Source of the DNA: Quatrionicoccus australiensis | GTDB lineage: Bacteria; Pseudomonadota; Gammaproteobacteria; Burkholderiales; Rhodocyclaceae | DNA length: 64,000 nt | NCBI RefSeq assembly: GCF_020510525.1 | Contig: NZ_CP075188.1 | Coordinates: 3,162,001-3,226,000 of the forward strand | Direction of reading: 5' to 3' | Part shown: positions 43,561 through 52,154 of the stretch, in pieces | Layout of the letters: each line of letters opens with the position of its first letter | Position numbering within the stretch: the first letter of the stretch is position 1 | The notes under the pieces: model-generated | What the model was told of the DNA's origin: nothing | Database searches by the model: none | What the model saw: only the letters and a program-made list of their open reading frames with translations | Program-made: the position numbers and the translations under genes

Positions 43561-44844
43561 ATGGATCTGCGCAAACGCCTGCTGCAAACACTCGGTGCCC
43601 TGCTCGGCGGCCTGCTGGTGGTTGCCCTGGCGATCAACCTGTATTCCCTGCGCAGCGACATCTCCACCGAAACCGCGGCCTCGGCCCGCCTCGCCCATCT
43701 GCTCGGCGCCGTCGCCGCGCTCGACCCGGCCCTGCCCGCCGCCGCGGCCGAAGCGCAGCTACGTGCGCTTGCCGCCGACGCCGCCTTGCGCCACCTCAAT
43801 ATCGCCTTCGACGCGGCCGCCCTGCCCGCCCCCGAGCACGGTGGCCTGGCCGGGCTACTTGCGCCGACGGCATCGGCCGCAGTCGAGCACGTCGTGCTCG
43901 GCACGCGCACGCTGCATATCGCGCCCAACCCGGCCTCGGAAATCGACGAGCGCCTGGGTGACAGTGTTCGACTATTGATCACCCTGCTGCTCTTTTCTGG
44001 AGCAACCCTGCTGCTGGCCTGGTGGTCGGCACACCGGGCGCTGAGTCCGGTACGCGAACTGGAGGCCGGACTGAAACGGCTGGCCGACGGCGATGCCGAT
44101 CCCGCCCTGCCCGCCTTCCGGCTCCACGAATTCCGCCGCGTCGCCGGTGCCATCGAGGCGCTGGCTGCCGCGCTCAAGGCATCGCGCGCTGCCCGGCGCG
44201 ACCTGGCGCACCAGTTGATTCGCGTCCAGGAAGAGGAGCGCCGGACTTTGGCAAGGGATTTGCATGACGAGATGGGGCAGACGCTGACCGCCTTGAACGT
44301 GACAGCGGCGCATCTTGAACGCCATGCAGGGCAACTCTCACCGCTCAAGGTTGCCGCCTGTGCCGGCGAGTTGCGCCGCGACCTGCGTCAGGGTGGCAGC
44401 CAGTTGCGCCAGATGCTCAAGTCGCTGCGCCCGCACGGGCTGGATGCCGGCGGTCTGGGCGGTGCCTTGCGTGAACTGGTGGACGCCTGGCAGGCGCGCA
44501 GCACCGGCATCCATTTTCACCTGCACCTGCCGGGCGAGCTGCCGGCGCTCTCCGACGAGGCGGCGCTGGCGCTCTACCGGGTGGTGCAGGAGGCGTTGAC
44601 CAACGTCGTCCGGCACAGCGGCGCGCGCTTCTGTGCGGTCGGACTGGTGGCGGTCGACGGCGAAATCCGGGCCGAAATCGTCGATGACGGTTGCGGCCTG
44701 CCGGACAGCGTCCGTCCCGGTCGCGGCGGCCTGCTCGGCATGGCCGAACGGCTCGAGATGGTGGGCGGACGCTGGCTGGCGAGCAATGAGAAAACTGGCG
44801 GATTGCGCCTCTGCGCAGTCCTGCCGCTGGCAGTACCGGGGTAG
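43561..44844 (+). CDS. Sensor histidine kinase, HisKA_3 type, for alcohol oxidation
   Basis: 427 residues. Membrane helices about 8-27 and 140-158 flank a small periplasmic domain; HAMP about 160-215; HisKA_3 with phosphoacceptor His235 in ARDLHDEMGQT; HATPase_c with VDDGCGLPD and GLLGMAERLEMVGG. Start at 43561 (MDLRKRLLQ) has GGAG at a good distance; the frame extends to 43516 but without a better site. Next gene is its regulator (28-base gap). The layout matches PedS2/PedR2 and ErcS/AgmR-type control of PQQ alcohol dehydrogenases. Confidence 0.9.
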   Translation: MDLRKRLLQTLGALLGGLLVVALAINLYSLRSDISTETAASARLAHLLGAVAALDPALPAAAAEAQLRALAADAALRHLNIAFDAAALPAPEHGGLAGLLAPTASAAVEHVVLGTRTLHIAPNPASEIDERLGDSVRLLITLLLFSGATLLLAWWSAHRALSPVRELEAGLKRLADGDADPALPAFRLHEFRRVAGAIEALAAALKASRAARRDLAHQLIRVQEEERRTLARDLHDEMGQTLTALNVTAAHLERHAGQLSPLKVAACAGELRRDLRQGGSQLRQMLKSLRPHGLDAGGLGGALRELVDAWQARSTGIHFHLHLPGELPALSDEAALALYRVVQEALTNVVRHSGARFCAVGLVAVDGEIRAEIVDDGCGLPDSVRPGRGGLLGMAERLEMVGGRWLASNEKTGGLRLCAVLPLAVPG

Positions 44845-44872
44845 GACACCGTAGAACAACAAGGAGACAAAC

Positions 44873-45520
44873 ATGATACGCATCGCCCTGATCGACGACC
44901 ACGCCGTGGTCCGCACCGGCTATCGCCGGCTGCTCGACGCCGAACCCGGCCTGCAGGTGGTCGGCGAGGCCGCCAGCGCCGACGAGGCGAACGCGCTGGC
45001 GCTGCGCTGCCGGCCCGATGTCGCGCTGGTCGACCTGAGCCTGAAAGGCAGCAGCGGCATCGAGGCGATCCGCGGCATGCTGGCCCGCCTGCCGGCCCTG
45101 CGCATACTCGTGCTGTCGATGCACGACAGCGCCGGGCACGTCACGCAGGCGCTGAAAAGCGGCGCGCACGGCTATCTGACCAAATATTGCGAACCGGAGG
45201 ACGTGATCGCCGGCATCCGCCGCGTCGCCACCGGTAAACGCGTCTTTTCGCCCGAAATTGCCGAGATCCTGGCGCGCGAGGCGATCGACGGCGACGCCCC
45301 GCTCAAGCAGCTGACGCCGCGCGAATTCGAGGTCCTGCGCCTGCTCGCGCACGGCGAGCCGGCCAGCGTGATCGCCAGTTCGATGCATTTGAGCCCGAAG
45401 ACGGTGCTCAACTATCTTTCGCTGATCCGGCAGAAGCTCGATACCGACAGCGACTTCAAGCTGCTTCACCTGGCCGCCCGGCACGGCCTGGTCGATATTC
45501 GCCAGGGCATCGGCGCCTGA
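44873..45520 (+). CDS. Response regulator, NarL/FixJ family (AgmR/PedR-like)
   Basis: 215 residues: receiver with DDH acidic pair, Asp in VALVDLSLKG and Lys in YLTKYCEPEDV; LuxR-type HTH (about 145-208, PASVIASSMHLSPKTVLNYLSLIRQKL). Partner of the kinase directly upstream. Probably controls the divergent dehydrogenase operon, with the palindrome at 43481 as a candidate site (inference). Ribosome site AAGGAGACA. Confidence 0.9.
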   Translation: MIRIALIDDHAVVRTGYRRLLDAEPGLQVVGEAASADEANALALRCRPDVALVDLSLKGSSGIEAIRGMLARLPALRILVLSMHDSAGHVTQALKSGAHGYLTKYCEPEDVIAGIRRVATGKRVFSPEIAEILAREAIDGDAPLKQLTPREFEVLRLLAHGEPASVIASSMHLSPKTVLNYLSLIRQKLDTDSDFKLLHLAARHGLVDIRQGIGA

Positions 45521-45552
45521 AATACCCAAACCAACGTTACGGAGACCTAGCA

Positions 45553-46404
45553 ATGCACAAGAAACCCACCCTCGGCCTGGCCGGCATCGTCCTGCTCGCT
45601 GCCAGCACCCTGGCCACGGCCGGCGAACACGCGACGCCGCGCGAGGCCCGCGCCCTCTTCGACCAGGCGGTCAAACACCTGCAGGCGAACGGCCCGGACA
45701 AGGCCTGGCCGGCCTTCAACGAACGCAAGGGGCCGTTCGTGCGCAAGGACCTCTATGTCTATGTGATCGACCGCCAGGGCACCTACGTTGCCAACGGCGC
45801 CGCCCCGGACAGCCTGATCGGCCTCAAGGTGCTCGATACGGTCGACGCCGCCGGCAGCCCGATTTTCCGCCAGATGATCGCGGTCACCGACAAGCAGCCG
45901 GAAGCGCGCATCCGCTACGTCTGGCTCAACCGCAAGAGCAACCATGTCGAACCCAAGGTCGCCTGGCTGCATCGCGAGGGCGACTACATCCTCGGCGTCG
46001 GCTACTACGCGCCGCGGTCGACCGCCGACGATGCCCGCAAACTGCTCGACGCGGCCAGCGCCGAGGTGCGCAAGTCAGGCATCCGCAGCGCTGCCGGCAA
46101 GTTCAACGACACACGCGGCAGCTTCGTACGCGACGATCTCTATGTCTTCGCCGTCAATCTGGAGAGCGGCAAGTTCGAGGCGCACGGCATGAACCCGAAA
46201 TGGGTCGGCACCGATGCCAGCGACCTGCACGATGTCGAAGGACATCCGCTGATCCGCGAAATGATCGACCTGGCCCGGAGCAAGGGCGAAGGCACGGTCG
46301 ATTACGTCTGGCGCAACCCGGTGACCAATGCGGTCGAGAAAAAGCGCACTTTCATCCGCCGCGAAAACGGCAGCCTGATCGGCGTCGGCTTCTACAGCGA
46401 GTAA
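45553..46404 (+). CDS. Secreted tandem single-Cache protein
   Basis: 283 residues: signal peptide (cleavage near ATAGEH) and two successive sCache_2-like domains, each of about 120 residues and clearly related: FNERKGPFVRKDLYVYVIDRQGTYVANG and FNDTRGSFVRDDLYVFAVNLESGKFEAHG, both ending in GVGYY/GVGFY. No membrane helix after the signal, so it is a soluble periplasmic ligand-binding protein. Third gene after the sensor/regulator pair (32-base gap), so it may bind a ligand for that sensor. Homologues in quinoprotein clusters are known; ligand unknown. Confidence 0.82.
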   Translation: MHKKPTLGLAGIVLLAASTLATAGEHATPREARALFDQAVKHLQANGPDKAWPAFNERKGPFVRKDLYVYVIDRQGTYVANGAAPDSLIGLKVLDTVDAAGSPIFRQMIAVTDKQPEARIRYVWLNRKSNHVEPKVAWLHREGDYILGVGYYAPRSTADDARKLLDAASAEVRKSGIRSAAGKFNDTRGSFVRDDLYVFAVNLESGKFEAHGMNPKWVGTDASDLHDVEGHPLIREMIDLARSKGEGTVDYVWRNPVTNAVEKKRTFIRRENGSLIGVGFYSE

Positions 46405-46411
46405 TTCGGGC

Positions 46412-46442
46412 AAAAAAACGCCCGCTCCATCAGAAGCGGGCG
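46412..46442 (-). terminator. Intrinsic terminator of the chemoreceptor gene
   Basis: Leftward AGCGGGCG / CGCCCGCT stem with an 8-base loop followed by seven T residues; 45 bases after the stop of the gene at 46488. Confidence 0.9.
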
Positions 46443-46487
46443 CTATCAGGGAACATCCGGCCCCCCGACCGGGTGTTCGGCACGCGC

Positions 46488-48095
46488 TCAGACCCGATAC
46501 TGGGCCACGACCCGATGCATTTCCTCGGCCAGACCAGCGAGTTCGCCGGCGGTGTCGGAGGTCGCACTCGATGCCGAGCTGTTTTCTTCCGACATCTGGG
46601 CAATATGTTCGACCTGCTGCGCGATGCTGGTGCTCGCCATGCTCTGCTCGCGGATCGCATCGCTGATGTCGCCGACCATGTCGACCGCCTGGCGCGAACT
46701 GCTGCCGATTGCCTGGATCGCCACATTGGCCTGCTCGGCACTGCTGACGCCGGCTTCGACCTTGTCCACCACCTGGCGGATACCCTGCACGGCAGACTGG
46801 GCACTGGTCTGCATTTCGGCAATGGTCTTGCCGATTTCCTGGGTCGATTGCGTCGTCCGCTCGGCCAGCTTGCGCACTTCGTCGGCAACCACCGCAAAAC
46901 CGCGCCCCTGCTCGCCGGCCCGCGCCGCTTCAATCGCGGCATTGAGCGCCAGCAGGTTGGTCTGGTCGGCCACTTCCTTGATCACCGCCACAACATGGCT
47001 GATGCGCTCGCTCTGCTGTTCGAGGCAGGCAATCTGATCGGCGGCGCTGCGCACGGTTTCGGCAATGCCGTTGATGCCGCTGACGGTCTGACCGATGATC
47101 GCCTCACCGCGTTGCGCCTGCTCGCCGGACGACAGCGACAATTCATTGGCTTCACGGGCGCGGTCGGCAACGTGGTTGATGCTGACCGTCATTTCCTCGA
47201 CCGTTGCCGCCATGCTGGAAGCCGCTTCGCTCTGCTGCGACGAGGCAATCGACATCTGGGTCGAAGAGGTTGCCACCCGGTTGGCCGCCGAATTCACTGC
47301 TGTCGTATGCCGGGAGATTTCCTTCAGGCTGCCCTGCAGGCGATCGAGCAGGCGGTTGAAGGCGCCGGCCGCCTTGGCCACTTCGTCTTCACCCTTGACC
47401 GGCAGACGGCCGGTAAAGTCGAGCGAGCTTTCGATACGCGTAAAGATGTCGGCCATGCCGCCCAACGACGAGGTGACATGGCTGTAGAGCAGGAAGCCCA
47501 TCGTCCCGGTCAGCGCCATGGCAAGCAGGATGACCAGCGTTGAAACGATCTTGCCGCTCGAATAGGCATCGGTCGCCTTCTGCACTTCAATTTCGGCCAG
47601 ATCTTCGTTGTACTTGGCATGCGCCTCGATGTTCTCGCTGATCTTCTTCGAGATTTCACCGGCCGGCCCCATGCCGGCCTTGGCCTTGTCGGGCTGGCCA
47701 GCCTTGGTCGCCGCCAGAGCGACGTCAAGCAGCGGAATGTAATCCTTTACCAAAGCACGGGTCGTGTCGAGGTACTGCTTGTCCTTGTCGTCGCTGAGCA
47801 GCTTTTCATAGTCGCGAATATGCTGATCAATCTCCTGCTTGGCGGCTTCAATCCGCTTTTCGTAGGTCGGGCGCTGTTCTTCACTGCTGACCAGAAAGCC
47901 GAGCACGGCAACCCGCAAGCGCAGGAAGCTGCTGTCCATGCTGGCCACCTTGCGTATGCTCGGAATCGAATTCTCATGGGCATAAGCCAGATTGTCATTG
48001 ATCGAGCCCATCTGGCGCAGACCGAACAAACCAACCACGATCAGCCCGGCAACAGCCACCAGAATCAATATGGCCAGGCGTTTGGCAATAGTCAT
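46488..48095 (-). CDS. Methyl-accepting chemotaxis protein with four-helix-bundle sensor
   Basis: 535 residues. Membrane helix about 8-28, periplasmic 4HB_MCP-like helical domain about 30-185, second helix about 187-208, HAMP about 210-265, signalling coiled coil with the hairpin tip [32 protein letters not shown] near residue 380. No C-terminal NWETF-type pentapeptide: the protein ends VAQYRV. Start at 48095 has GGGGGAGAGAG upstream. Ligand unknown. Confidence 0.92.
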   Translation of the reverse strand: MTIAKRLAILILVAVAGLIVVGLFGLRQMGSINDNLAYAHENSIPSIRKVASMDSSFLRLRVAVLGFLVSSEEQRPTYEKRIEAAKQEIDQHIRDYEKLLSDDKDKQYLDTTRALVKDYIPLLDVALAATKAGQPDKAKAGMGPAGEISKKISENIEAHAKYNEDLAEIEVQKATDAYSSGKIVSTLVILLAMALTGTMGFLLYSHVTSSLGGMADIFTRIESSLDFTGRLPVKGEDEVAKAAGAFNRLLDRLQGSLKEISRHTTAVNSAANRVATSSTQMSIASSQQSEAASSMAATVEEMTVSINHVADRAREANELSLSSGEQAQRGEAIIGQTVSGINGIAETVRSAADQIACLEQQSERISHVVAVIKEVADQTNLLALNAAIEAARAGEQGRGFAVVADEVRKLAERTTQSTQEIGKTIAEMQTSAQSAVQGIRQVVDKVEAGVSSAEQANVAIQAIGSSSRQAVDMVGDISDAIREQSMASTSIAQQVEHIAQMSEENSSASSATSDTAGELAGLAEEMHRVVAQYRV

Positions 48096-48222
48096 TTTTT
48101 CTCTCTCCCCCAATTAACGCAACATATTACTTTGCGCATACTAAACTGGGTTCAGAAGAAAAACGAGTCATTGCGCGCGCCAGCCAGGCAAGCGCCGAAA
48201 TAATTGTCCGGAACGCCCCCGG

Positions 48223-48603
48223 CTACAGCCAGGGCAGGACTTGCCGGGTCAGGGCGACGCTGACAATGTAGGCATAGGCGAGTACCGCCAGGAAAAGGAA
48301 CAGGATGCGCCCGTTTCTGTGCCTGCAGCGCTTGAGCGCCAGCGCGCCGCAGACGATATAGACGAGCAGGCCGCCCAGTTTGGCGCTCAGCCAGTCCTGC
48401 GCCAGCGGATACTGGCCGCTAGTCCAGGCCAGCCAGAGGGCGCTGCCAAGCAAGAGACTGTCGAGCAGATGCGGCAGGCGCCGGGTCAGACGCGCCTGCA
48501 ACAGCGGCGAGGAACGCAGCATCCAGAAGCCGCGCAAGGCAAAGCCGAGGCCGCTCAGCACGACACAGCCGACATGCAGGTATTTGACCGCGAGATAACT
48601 CAT
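48223..48603 (-). CDS. SirB2-family membrane protein
   Basis: 126 residues with four predicted helices; LAVKYLHVGCVVLSGLGFALRGFWML and PHLLDSLLLGSALWLAW match the SirB2 (invasion-regulator-like) family, which is widespread and of unknown function but often near respiratory or NO genes. Start overlaps the 12-TM gene stop by four bases. Confidence 0.82.
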   Translation of the reverse strand: MSYLAVKYLHVGCVVLSGLGFALRGFWMLRSSPLLQARLTRRLPHLLDSLLLGSALWLAWTSGQYPLAQDWLSAKLGGLLVYIVCGALALKRCRHRNGRILFLFLAVLAYAYIVSVALTRQVLPWL

Positions 48604-49895
48604 GCCGCCAGTTTCTCGCGGATCACGGCGCCATGCTGCCGGTAACGCTGCAGCGCCGCCAGCAGATTGAAAGCCAGCCCGCCGCTGGCCAGCATCAGCG
48701 CCAGCCCGGCTGGCCGGGCCAGCCACTCGGGAAGGACGACCGCAGCGAGCAACAATACGACAGCCAGCAACCAGGCCTGCATTTGGCGCTGCATGGCGAG
48801 GTCGGGCAGGATGCGGTTCATGTTGGGCGCCGGCAGCTTGCCCTGCCCCTGGTTCTGCAAATGCAACCAGGCGAGAAAAGGCACGATCTTGTAGAGCATG
48901 CCGATGATGAAAGGCAGAAAGCCGCCGGCGAGCAGCAGAATCCCGAAAAACAGGGTCCAGCCGGGCAACTCGGCAAGTTTGGGCGCGAGCGCAGCGGTCA
49001 ACAGCATGCAAAGGGCAAAAATGCTCGCGACCAGACCGAGTTGCCAGTAACGATACGTTGCATCGGCGCGCGCCCGCCGCCGCTGTCCTTGCAAACGCAG
49101 GGTCAGGCCGGCAAAGGCCAGCCCGGCCAGCGCCAGCGCGACCTGCGCCAGGCGGACCAGCCAGGGCAGCGCGAGCCCCACGGCCAGACTCCATAACAGC
49201 AGCAGGACAATGATCAGCAACGGGAACAACCAGCCCGGCCGCGCCGGATAACCCGGCGTCAGCTGGAACATCGGCACCACGACATAGGCCACGGCGGCCA
49301 GCAAGACACCGGCCCAGCCGGCCAGGCCCCAGCCGGCATGCAGATCGGTCAGTTCCGGCAGGGGCAAGGCCCAGCCGCGCGCCATGGCCAGCGCCAGCAC
49401 GATACCGAGGGCGACTACGGTCAACAGGCCAAAAAGTGCCAATTTCAGACCGCGTATGGTCGGGCTGGTCGACGGCACGCCGAACAGGGCGCGCCCGGCG
49501 GCAAGCAGGAAGACGAGTACGCTGATGCCGAGCAGCCCGGCGCCGATTTCGAGCAGCAGCGGTTGTCCGAAATAAAACCCGGCCGCCAGCAACAGGGTGC
49601 CGCCGCTCAGACCGGGATGAACGATGGCAGCCACGTGCAGCGGCTGCGCCAGGTTGGCGCCGGCAACCACCGGCAGGATCTGGATCAGCGCGCCCAACAT
49701 CACCTGCAGCATGAAGCCGATGGTGATCAGGTGCGTCGCCGCCAGTGTCGCCGGCAACCAGCGCGAGGCAAACAGGTCGGCCCCGTCGATCAGCAGCAGC
49801 AAGCCGGCAAGCAGGGCGAACAGCGGTGCGGTGATGAAGAAGCGCAGCGGCGCGGCAAAGGGCGGCGCGTTTTCGAAGGAGAGCAATGCCTGCAT
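48600..49895 (-). CDS. Twelve-helix membrane protein, NnrS/haem-copper-oxidase-like
   Basis: 431 residues, almost entirely membrane helices (about 12). Conserved His motifs THLITIGFMLQVMLGAL and DLHAGWGLAGW resemble the haem-ligand layouts of haem-copper oxidase subunit I relatives and NnrS, a haem-containing protein of NO metabolism. It shares an operon direction with SirB2, DUF2249 and hemerythrin genes, a set often controlled by NO- or O2-responsive FNR/Dnr regulators. A direct role in NO handling is inferred from context. Confidence 0.75.
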   Translation of the reverse strand: MQALLSFENAPPFAAPLRFFITAPLFALLAGLLLLIDGADLFASRWLPATLAATHLITIGFMLQVMLGALIQILPVVAGANLAQPLHVAAIVHPGLSGGTLLLAAGFYFGQPLLLEIGAGLLGISVLVFLLAAGRALFGVPSTSPTIRGLKLALFGLLTVVALGIVLALAMARGWALPLPELTDLHAGWGLAGWAGVLLAAVAYVVVPMFQLTPGYPARPGWLFPLLIIVLLLLWSLAVGLALPWLVRLAQVALALAGLAFAGLTLRLQGQRRRARADATYRYWQLGLVASIFALCMLLTAALAPKLAELPGWTLFFGILLLAGGFLPFIIGMLYKIVPFLAWLHLQNQGQGKLPAPNMNRILPDLAMQRQMQAWLLAVVLLLAAVVLPEWLARPAGLALMLASGGLAFNLLAALQRYRQHGAVIREKLAA

Positions 49896-49921
49896 GGAAA
49901 AAAGCCGCTCGTTTCGGCCGT

Positions 49922-50161
49922 TCAGCGTGAAATCAGGATTTCGAAAGTACCGTCGGGCAACAGTTCGGTGCGGTAGGCATGCCCGTTCCGGGTCAGGACC
50001 TGGTAGAGCGGATGCGGCTCGCGGTAGAGCAGGAGCAGCATCTTTTCGCCCGGCTGCAAGGTATCGAGCATTTCCATGGTGTGCACGAATGGCTCCGGCG
50101 GCTCCATGAAGCGGGCGTCGACGACATGTGGCGTTTTGGCGTGCAGCGGGGCCTCACTCAT
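49922..50161 (-). CDS. DUF2249 protein
   Basis: 79 residues; VVDARFMEPPEPFVHTMEMLDTLQPGEKMLLLLYREPHPLYQVL matches DUF2249, a TusA-like small alpha/beta fold that is frequent beside hemerythrins and NO reductase/denitrification genes. It lacks the TusA catalytic Cys. Start at 50161 overlaps the hemerythrin stop (ATGA), so they are coupled. Confidence 0.85.
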   Translation of the reverse strand: MSEAPLHAKTPHVVDARFMEPPEPFVHTMEMLDTLQPGEKMLLLLYREPHPLYQVLTRNGHAYRTELLPDGTFEILISR

Positions 50162-50604
50162 GCCAGGGCAAGGTCGCTGTTCAGGCGTTCGAGCACGGCC
50201 GGCAGCTCGCCCGGCAAATGCTGGTCGCACATCGGGTAGAGGATGTTCTCTTCCTTCATGTTGTGCTGCTGCATCATGATGACCAGGGTTTCGGCCACGC
50301 CGAGATAGTCGTCGGCATTGCCGGCCGCCAGGGCTGCGCTCGCCTCGTCAAGCAGGGTACGCATCTGGGCGTGCTCGAGGCGCATGACCTGGGTCGGCCC
50401 CATGCTCATGCCGGTCTTCGCCTCGAAAGTCGGGAACAGCGTCTTTTCCTCGGCATCGAAATGCGCCAGCATCGCCTGCCGGAAGCAGGCAAAGGCCGCG
50501 GCGGCCGTGCTCGTCTTGTGATCGGCCATCGCCTCTTCGGCAACGGCGAAAAGATCGTCGCAATGGCGGTGATCGTCGGTCATCAGGCTGCGGATAGTGG
50601 TCAT
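50158..50604 (-). CDS. Hemerythrin-like diiron protein
   Basis: 148 residues of the hemerythrin HHE fold: DDHRHCDDLF, HFDAEEKTLFPTFE, LEHAQMRTLLDEA and QQHNMKEENILYPMCD supply the His/Glu/Asp diiron ligands. Binds O2 or NO; related proteins (DUF2249/hemerythrin pairs, YtfE relatives) act in nitrosative stress. Start chosen at 50604 because an FNR-type box lies at the distance expected of an activated promoter; a longer TTG start would run through that box. Confidence 0.87.
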   Translation of the reverse strand: MTTIRSLMTDDHRHCDDLFAVAEEAMADHKTSTAAAAFACFRQAMLAHFDAEEKTLFPTFEAKTGMSMGPTQVMRLEHAQMRTLLDEASAALAAGNADDYLGVAETLVIMMQQHNMKEENILYPMCDQHLPGELPAVLERLNSDLALA

Positions 50605-50631
50605 GGCGGGCTCGCTGCGTTGGGGAAGCCC

Positions 50632-50673
50632 ATTGTCCGAACTGGCTTCCCGCAGATCTTTGACTGCGATCAA
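50632..50673 (-). promoter_or_regulatory. FNR/Dnr-type activated promoter of the hemerythrin operon
   Basis: TTGAT-CGCA-GTCAA (50660-50673) matches the FNR/Anr/Dnr consensus TTGAT-N4-ATCAA at nine of ten positions. A GACAAT -10-like hexamer at 50632-50637 gives class-II spacing (site centre near -41.5, start near 50625). Confidence 0.72.
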
Positions 50674-50684
50674 ATCCGCGAAAA

Positions 50685-51425
50685 TCAGGCGCTGACGATA
50701 CCGACCTGCAACTCGTCAAACCAGTTGATGAAGCGCGCGACATCCGCCCCCTGATAGATCGCGCCGTGCTGCGGACAGAGCATGTCGATGTCCATCTGCG
50801 ACACCCGTTCGCACCAGCGCCGCTTGGCTTCGTTCGAGCCCATCCAGCGCCGGTGAAAACCTTCGGCATGCCGGATGTGACGGTCGAAATCCTCGACGAA
50901 CAGACCAGTCTCGCCCGCCGGCAGCAGCGCCGCGCCGACATCGCCGGAAAACATCACCTTGGCGATCTTGTCGTAGAGATTGAAGTTGCCGGAGGAATGC
51001 AGGTAATGCGCCGGCACCGCCTGCAGGATCAGGCCTTCGAGCGAGATTTCGGAACCCTGGTCGGGAATCGAGACAAACGTGTCGGCAGTACCGCCGAAGT
51101 GCGGGATGAAACTGCTCCACAGCCAGCTGATATGGCAGCGCATGCCCGGATTGAATTCCAGCCAGAGCGCCAGCGACGAGCAGATATCCGGATCCTGGTG
51201 CGAAGCGAAGATGCCGGCCAGCGCCGTCGGATCGAACTCGGCGGAAAGCGCCGAAAAGACCGCCGGGAAAATCTCGGCCCCGCCCGGATCAACCAGCAGG
51301 CCGCGCCCGCCGTTGGTCACCAGATATTCGTTGGTATCGACGATGTAGTCCGGCTTGGCCGGATCGCGCACGATCGCCACCCACTTGTGATTGCCGTCCT
51401 GAAAAATGGTTTTTGTCGTTTTCAT
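50685..51425 (-). CDS. ODP-like oxygen-binding diiron protein (metallo-beta-lactamase fold)
   Basis: 246 residues, flavodiiron-type metallo-beta-lactamase domain without the flavodoxin domain. Diiron ligands visible: ASHQDPDICSS (HxDxD without the usual following His), PAHYLHSSGNF, FSGDVGAA and PQHGAIY. This matches the oxygen-binding diiron protein (ODP) family, some of which sense O2 for chemotaxis rather than reduce it. The gene upstream, 20 bases away, encodes a soluble MCP-like protein, the same pairing known in Treponema. Confidence 0.82.
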   Translation of the reverse strand: MKTTKTIFQDGNHKWVAIVRDPAKPDYIVDTNEYLVTNGGRGLLVDPGGAEIFPAVFSALSAEFDPTALAGIFASHQDPDICSSLALWLEFNPGMRCHISWLWSSFIPHFGGTADTFVSIPDQGSEISLEGLILQAVPAHYLHSSGNFNLYDKIAKVMFSGDVGAALLPAGETGLFVEDFDRHIRHAEGFHRRWMGSNEAKRRWCERVSQMDIDMLCPQHGAIYQGADVARFINWFDELQVGIVSA

Positions 51426-51445
51426 TGTTTTCTCCCCCTCCCGCT

Positions 51446-52066
51446 TCAGTTGCCGGTAAAAAACGCCGAGCGGCGCAGAGCTTCGAGCGAGAGATGGATT
51501 TCCTCGACGATGTTGTCGAACTCGCCCGACACCTGTGCCAGGGGCACGGCAAACCCCTGCCCGTAGGCGGCTTCGATTTTGGCCGATTTGGCGAGTACAC
51601 CGCCCAGCTCGACCATGCGGAAAGCATCTTCCATGGCCAGCTTGAGCTGCCGGCGCAGACTGGCCAGTTGCGCCTCGTGCTTCTCGCTCTTGCCTTGCCG
51701 GCGGGCCAGGATGGCGGTCAACGCATCCTGTGGCGCCAATTTGCCGGCATCAATCAACAGGCGTGTGAAGCGCATATCCTGCAGCATCACCGACACCTCG
51801 TTGACGCAGGCGTAGACCAGTTTGGTCAGCGTATCCATGCAGGTTCGCAGATCCTGCGAGAAAACCCGGAACTCATTGGAAAGCACGCCAAAACCGCGCG
51901 CTGAAGTCCCCGCCCGCTTGGCAAGGAAAATGGCGTTGAGCGCCATGATGTTGATCTTGAAGGAAACCCCGACGACCCGCTTGATCTCTTCATTGATGCG
52001 GACGATGCGCAACAGGTCGTCACCCGCCTGCGGCCCTTGCTCGATTGTCGTCGGAAAATTCGTCAT
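51446..52066 (-). CDS. Soluble MCP-like signalling protein paired with the ODP
   Basis: 206 residues with no membrane helix, HAMP or sensor domain. Residues about 20-75 contain an MCP-type hairpin tip, NIMALNAIFLAKRAGTSARGFGVLSNEF, recognisably derived from [28 protein letters not shown], followed by helices. The chain is far shorter than a receptor (about 500 residues). Likely a cytoplasmic adaptor that couples the diiron protein to the Che machinery. Start at 52066 or 52078; neither has a strong ribosome site. Confidence 0.78.
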   Translation of the reverse strand: MTNFPTTIEQGPQAGDDLLRIVRINEEIKRVVGVSFKINIMALNAIFLAKRAGTSARGFGVLSNEFRVFSQDLRTCMDTLTKLVYACVNEVSVMLQDMRFTRLLIDAGKLAPQDALTAILARRQGKSEKHEAQLASLRRQLKLAMEDAFRMVELGGVLAKSAKIEAAYGQGFAVPLAQVSGEFDNIVEEIHLSLEALRRSAFFTGN

Positions 52067-52154
52067 TGCAGGCACCATGGGGGTTTCCAGCCAGCGGCTA
52101 CTGTATCAATTCAGGCCGCTGGTGGATAGCCCACACTGCTGCAGGGGGATGGTG

